A stretch of DNA of 14,901 bases, from NCBI GenBank assembly GCA_913041025.1, contig CAJWGQ010000058.1:1-14901 (forward strand), read 5' to 3'. The stretch's first letter is position 1; every line of letters starts with the position of its first letter. A program made the translations under genes and the position numbers. Shown piece after piece: positions 14,864-14,901 of this stretch. Below the pieces are notes generated by a model, which saw only the letters and a program-made list of their open reading frames with translations, had not been told where the DNA came from and ran no database searches. This DNA comes from an uncultured Gammaproteobacteria bacterium (GTDB lineage: Bacteria; Pseudomonadota; Gammaproteobacteria; Pseudomonadales; Azotimanducaceae_A).

Positions 14864-14901
14864 AGACCGCGGCGCCGCCGAAGAAGGGCAAGAAGGGCAA
14901 G
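14864..14901 (+). other. Possible lysine-rich coding tail at the window edge
   Basis: Read on the plus strand, the last bases give [14 protein letters not shown], with the 9-bp unit AAGAAGGGC twice in tandem from 14881. Such Lys/Ala/Pro-rich tails are common in eukaryotic basic proteins. It is open to the edge, but too short to call a gene, and it runs opposite to the GMC segment. Confidence 0.2.

Noticed and set aside
14457..14900. Long open minus-strand frame of 147 codons in the GC-rich end
   Set aside because: It is a shadow: the overlapping frame carries the real GMC motif. This frame is Ser/Pro/Arg low-complexity, as expected from GC-rich sequence lacking stops.
1..14901. CRISPR array, tRNA, rRNA, insertion sequence or phage genes
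   Set aside because: No regularly spaced repeats, cloverleaf-like sequence, transposase or phage protein was found on reading both strands by eye.

Overview
The window is most likely the end of a contig from a marine-type gammaproteobacterium, joined at its right end to unrelated GC-rich DNA. The bacterial part (1 to about 14,400) has moderate G+C, short gaps, overlapping genes, clear Shine-Dalgarno sites and several GTG starts. Its gene content (penicillin acylase, PqaA-type hydrolase, lipoprotein S41 peptidase, CmcJ/NvfI-type oxygenase, lone NTF2-like and antibiotic-biosynthesis-monooxygenase-type small proteins) is typical of heterotrophic marine gammaproteobacteria. That taxonomic call is inference from family content, because no rRNA or marker gene is present.

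Layout. (1) At 1-481 on the + strand there is the tail of an unidentified gene and a small NTF2-like/lumazine-binding-like protein. (2) At 504-6173 on the - strand there is a convergent block. A CmcJ/NvfI-family iron/2-oxoglutarate-type oxygenase (GTG start, strong RBS) is followed 33 nt later by two full-length ABC exporter subunits (TMD+NBD each) that overlap by ATGA. After about 100 nt holding a repeat structure and a TATAAT promoter candidate come an ABM-domain protein and a PaaI-type hotdog thioesterase. (3) At 6329-8405 on the + strand, divergent from the oxygenase, a secreted beta-lactamase-fold serine hydrolase overlaps an epoxide-hydrolase-type alpha/beta hydrolase by 8 nt. (4) At 8472-14195 on the - strand there is a three-gene hydrolase operon: a lipoprotein with cadherin-like, PDZ and S41 protease domains, then a penicillin-acylase-family Ntn hydrolase with no visible signal peptide, then a secreted PqaA-type hydrolase starting 4 nt after the acylase stop.

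(5) From about 14,400 onward the character changes. A terminator-like stem at 14,375-14,403 is the last bacterial-looking element. Beyond it the sequence becomes strongly GC-rich and carries, on the - strand, only the C-terminal end of a GMC oxidoreductase. Its reading frame loses family similarity exactly at a CAG, as at a splice acceptor. This looks like an assembly or library chimera, or mixed eukaryotic (perhaps algal) DNA, and should not be read as the neighbourhood of the bacterial genes.

Working together: the oxygenase plus paired exporter looks like a modify-and-export unit for a small molecule, and the remaining genes are an unusually dense run of five different hydrolase folds. Several of these families (serine beta-lactamase fold, penicillin acylase, CmcJ-type oxygenase) have members acting on beta-lactams or other amides, but each family is broad and no substrate can be read from the sequence. 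I found no CRISPR array, tRNA, rRNA, transposase or phage gene.
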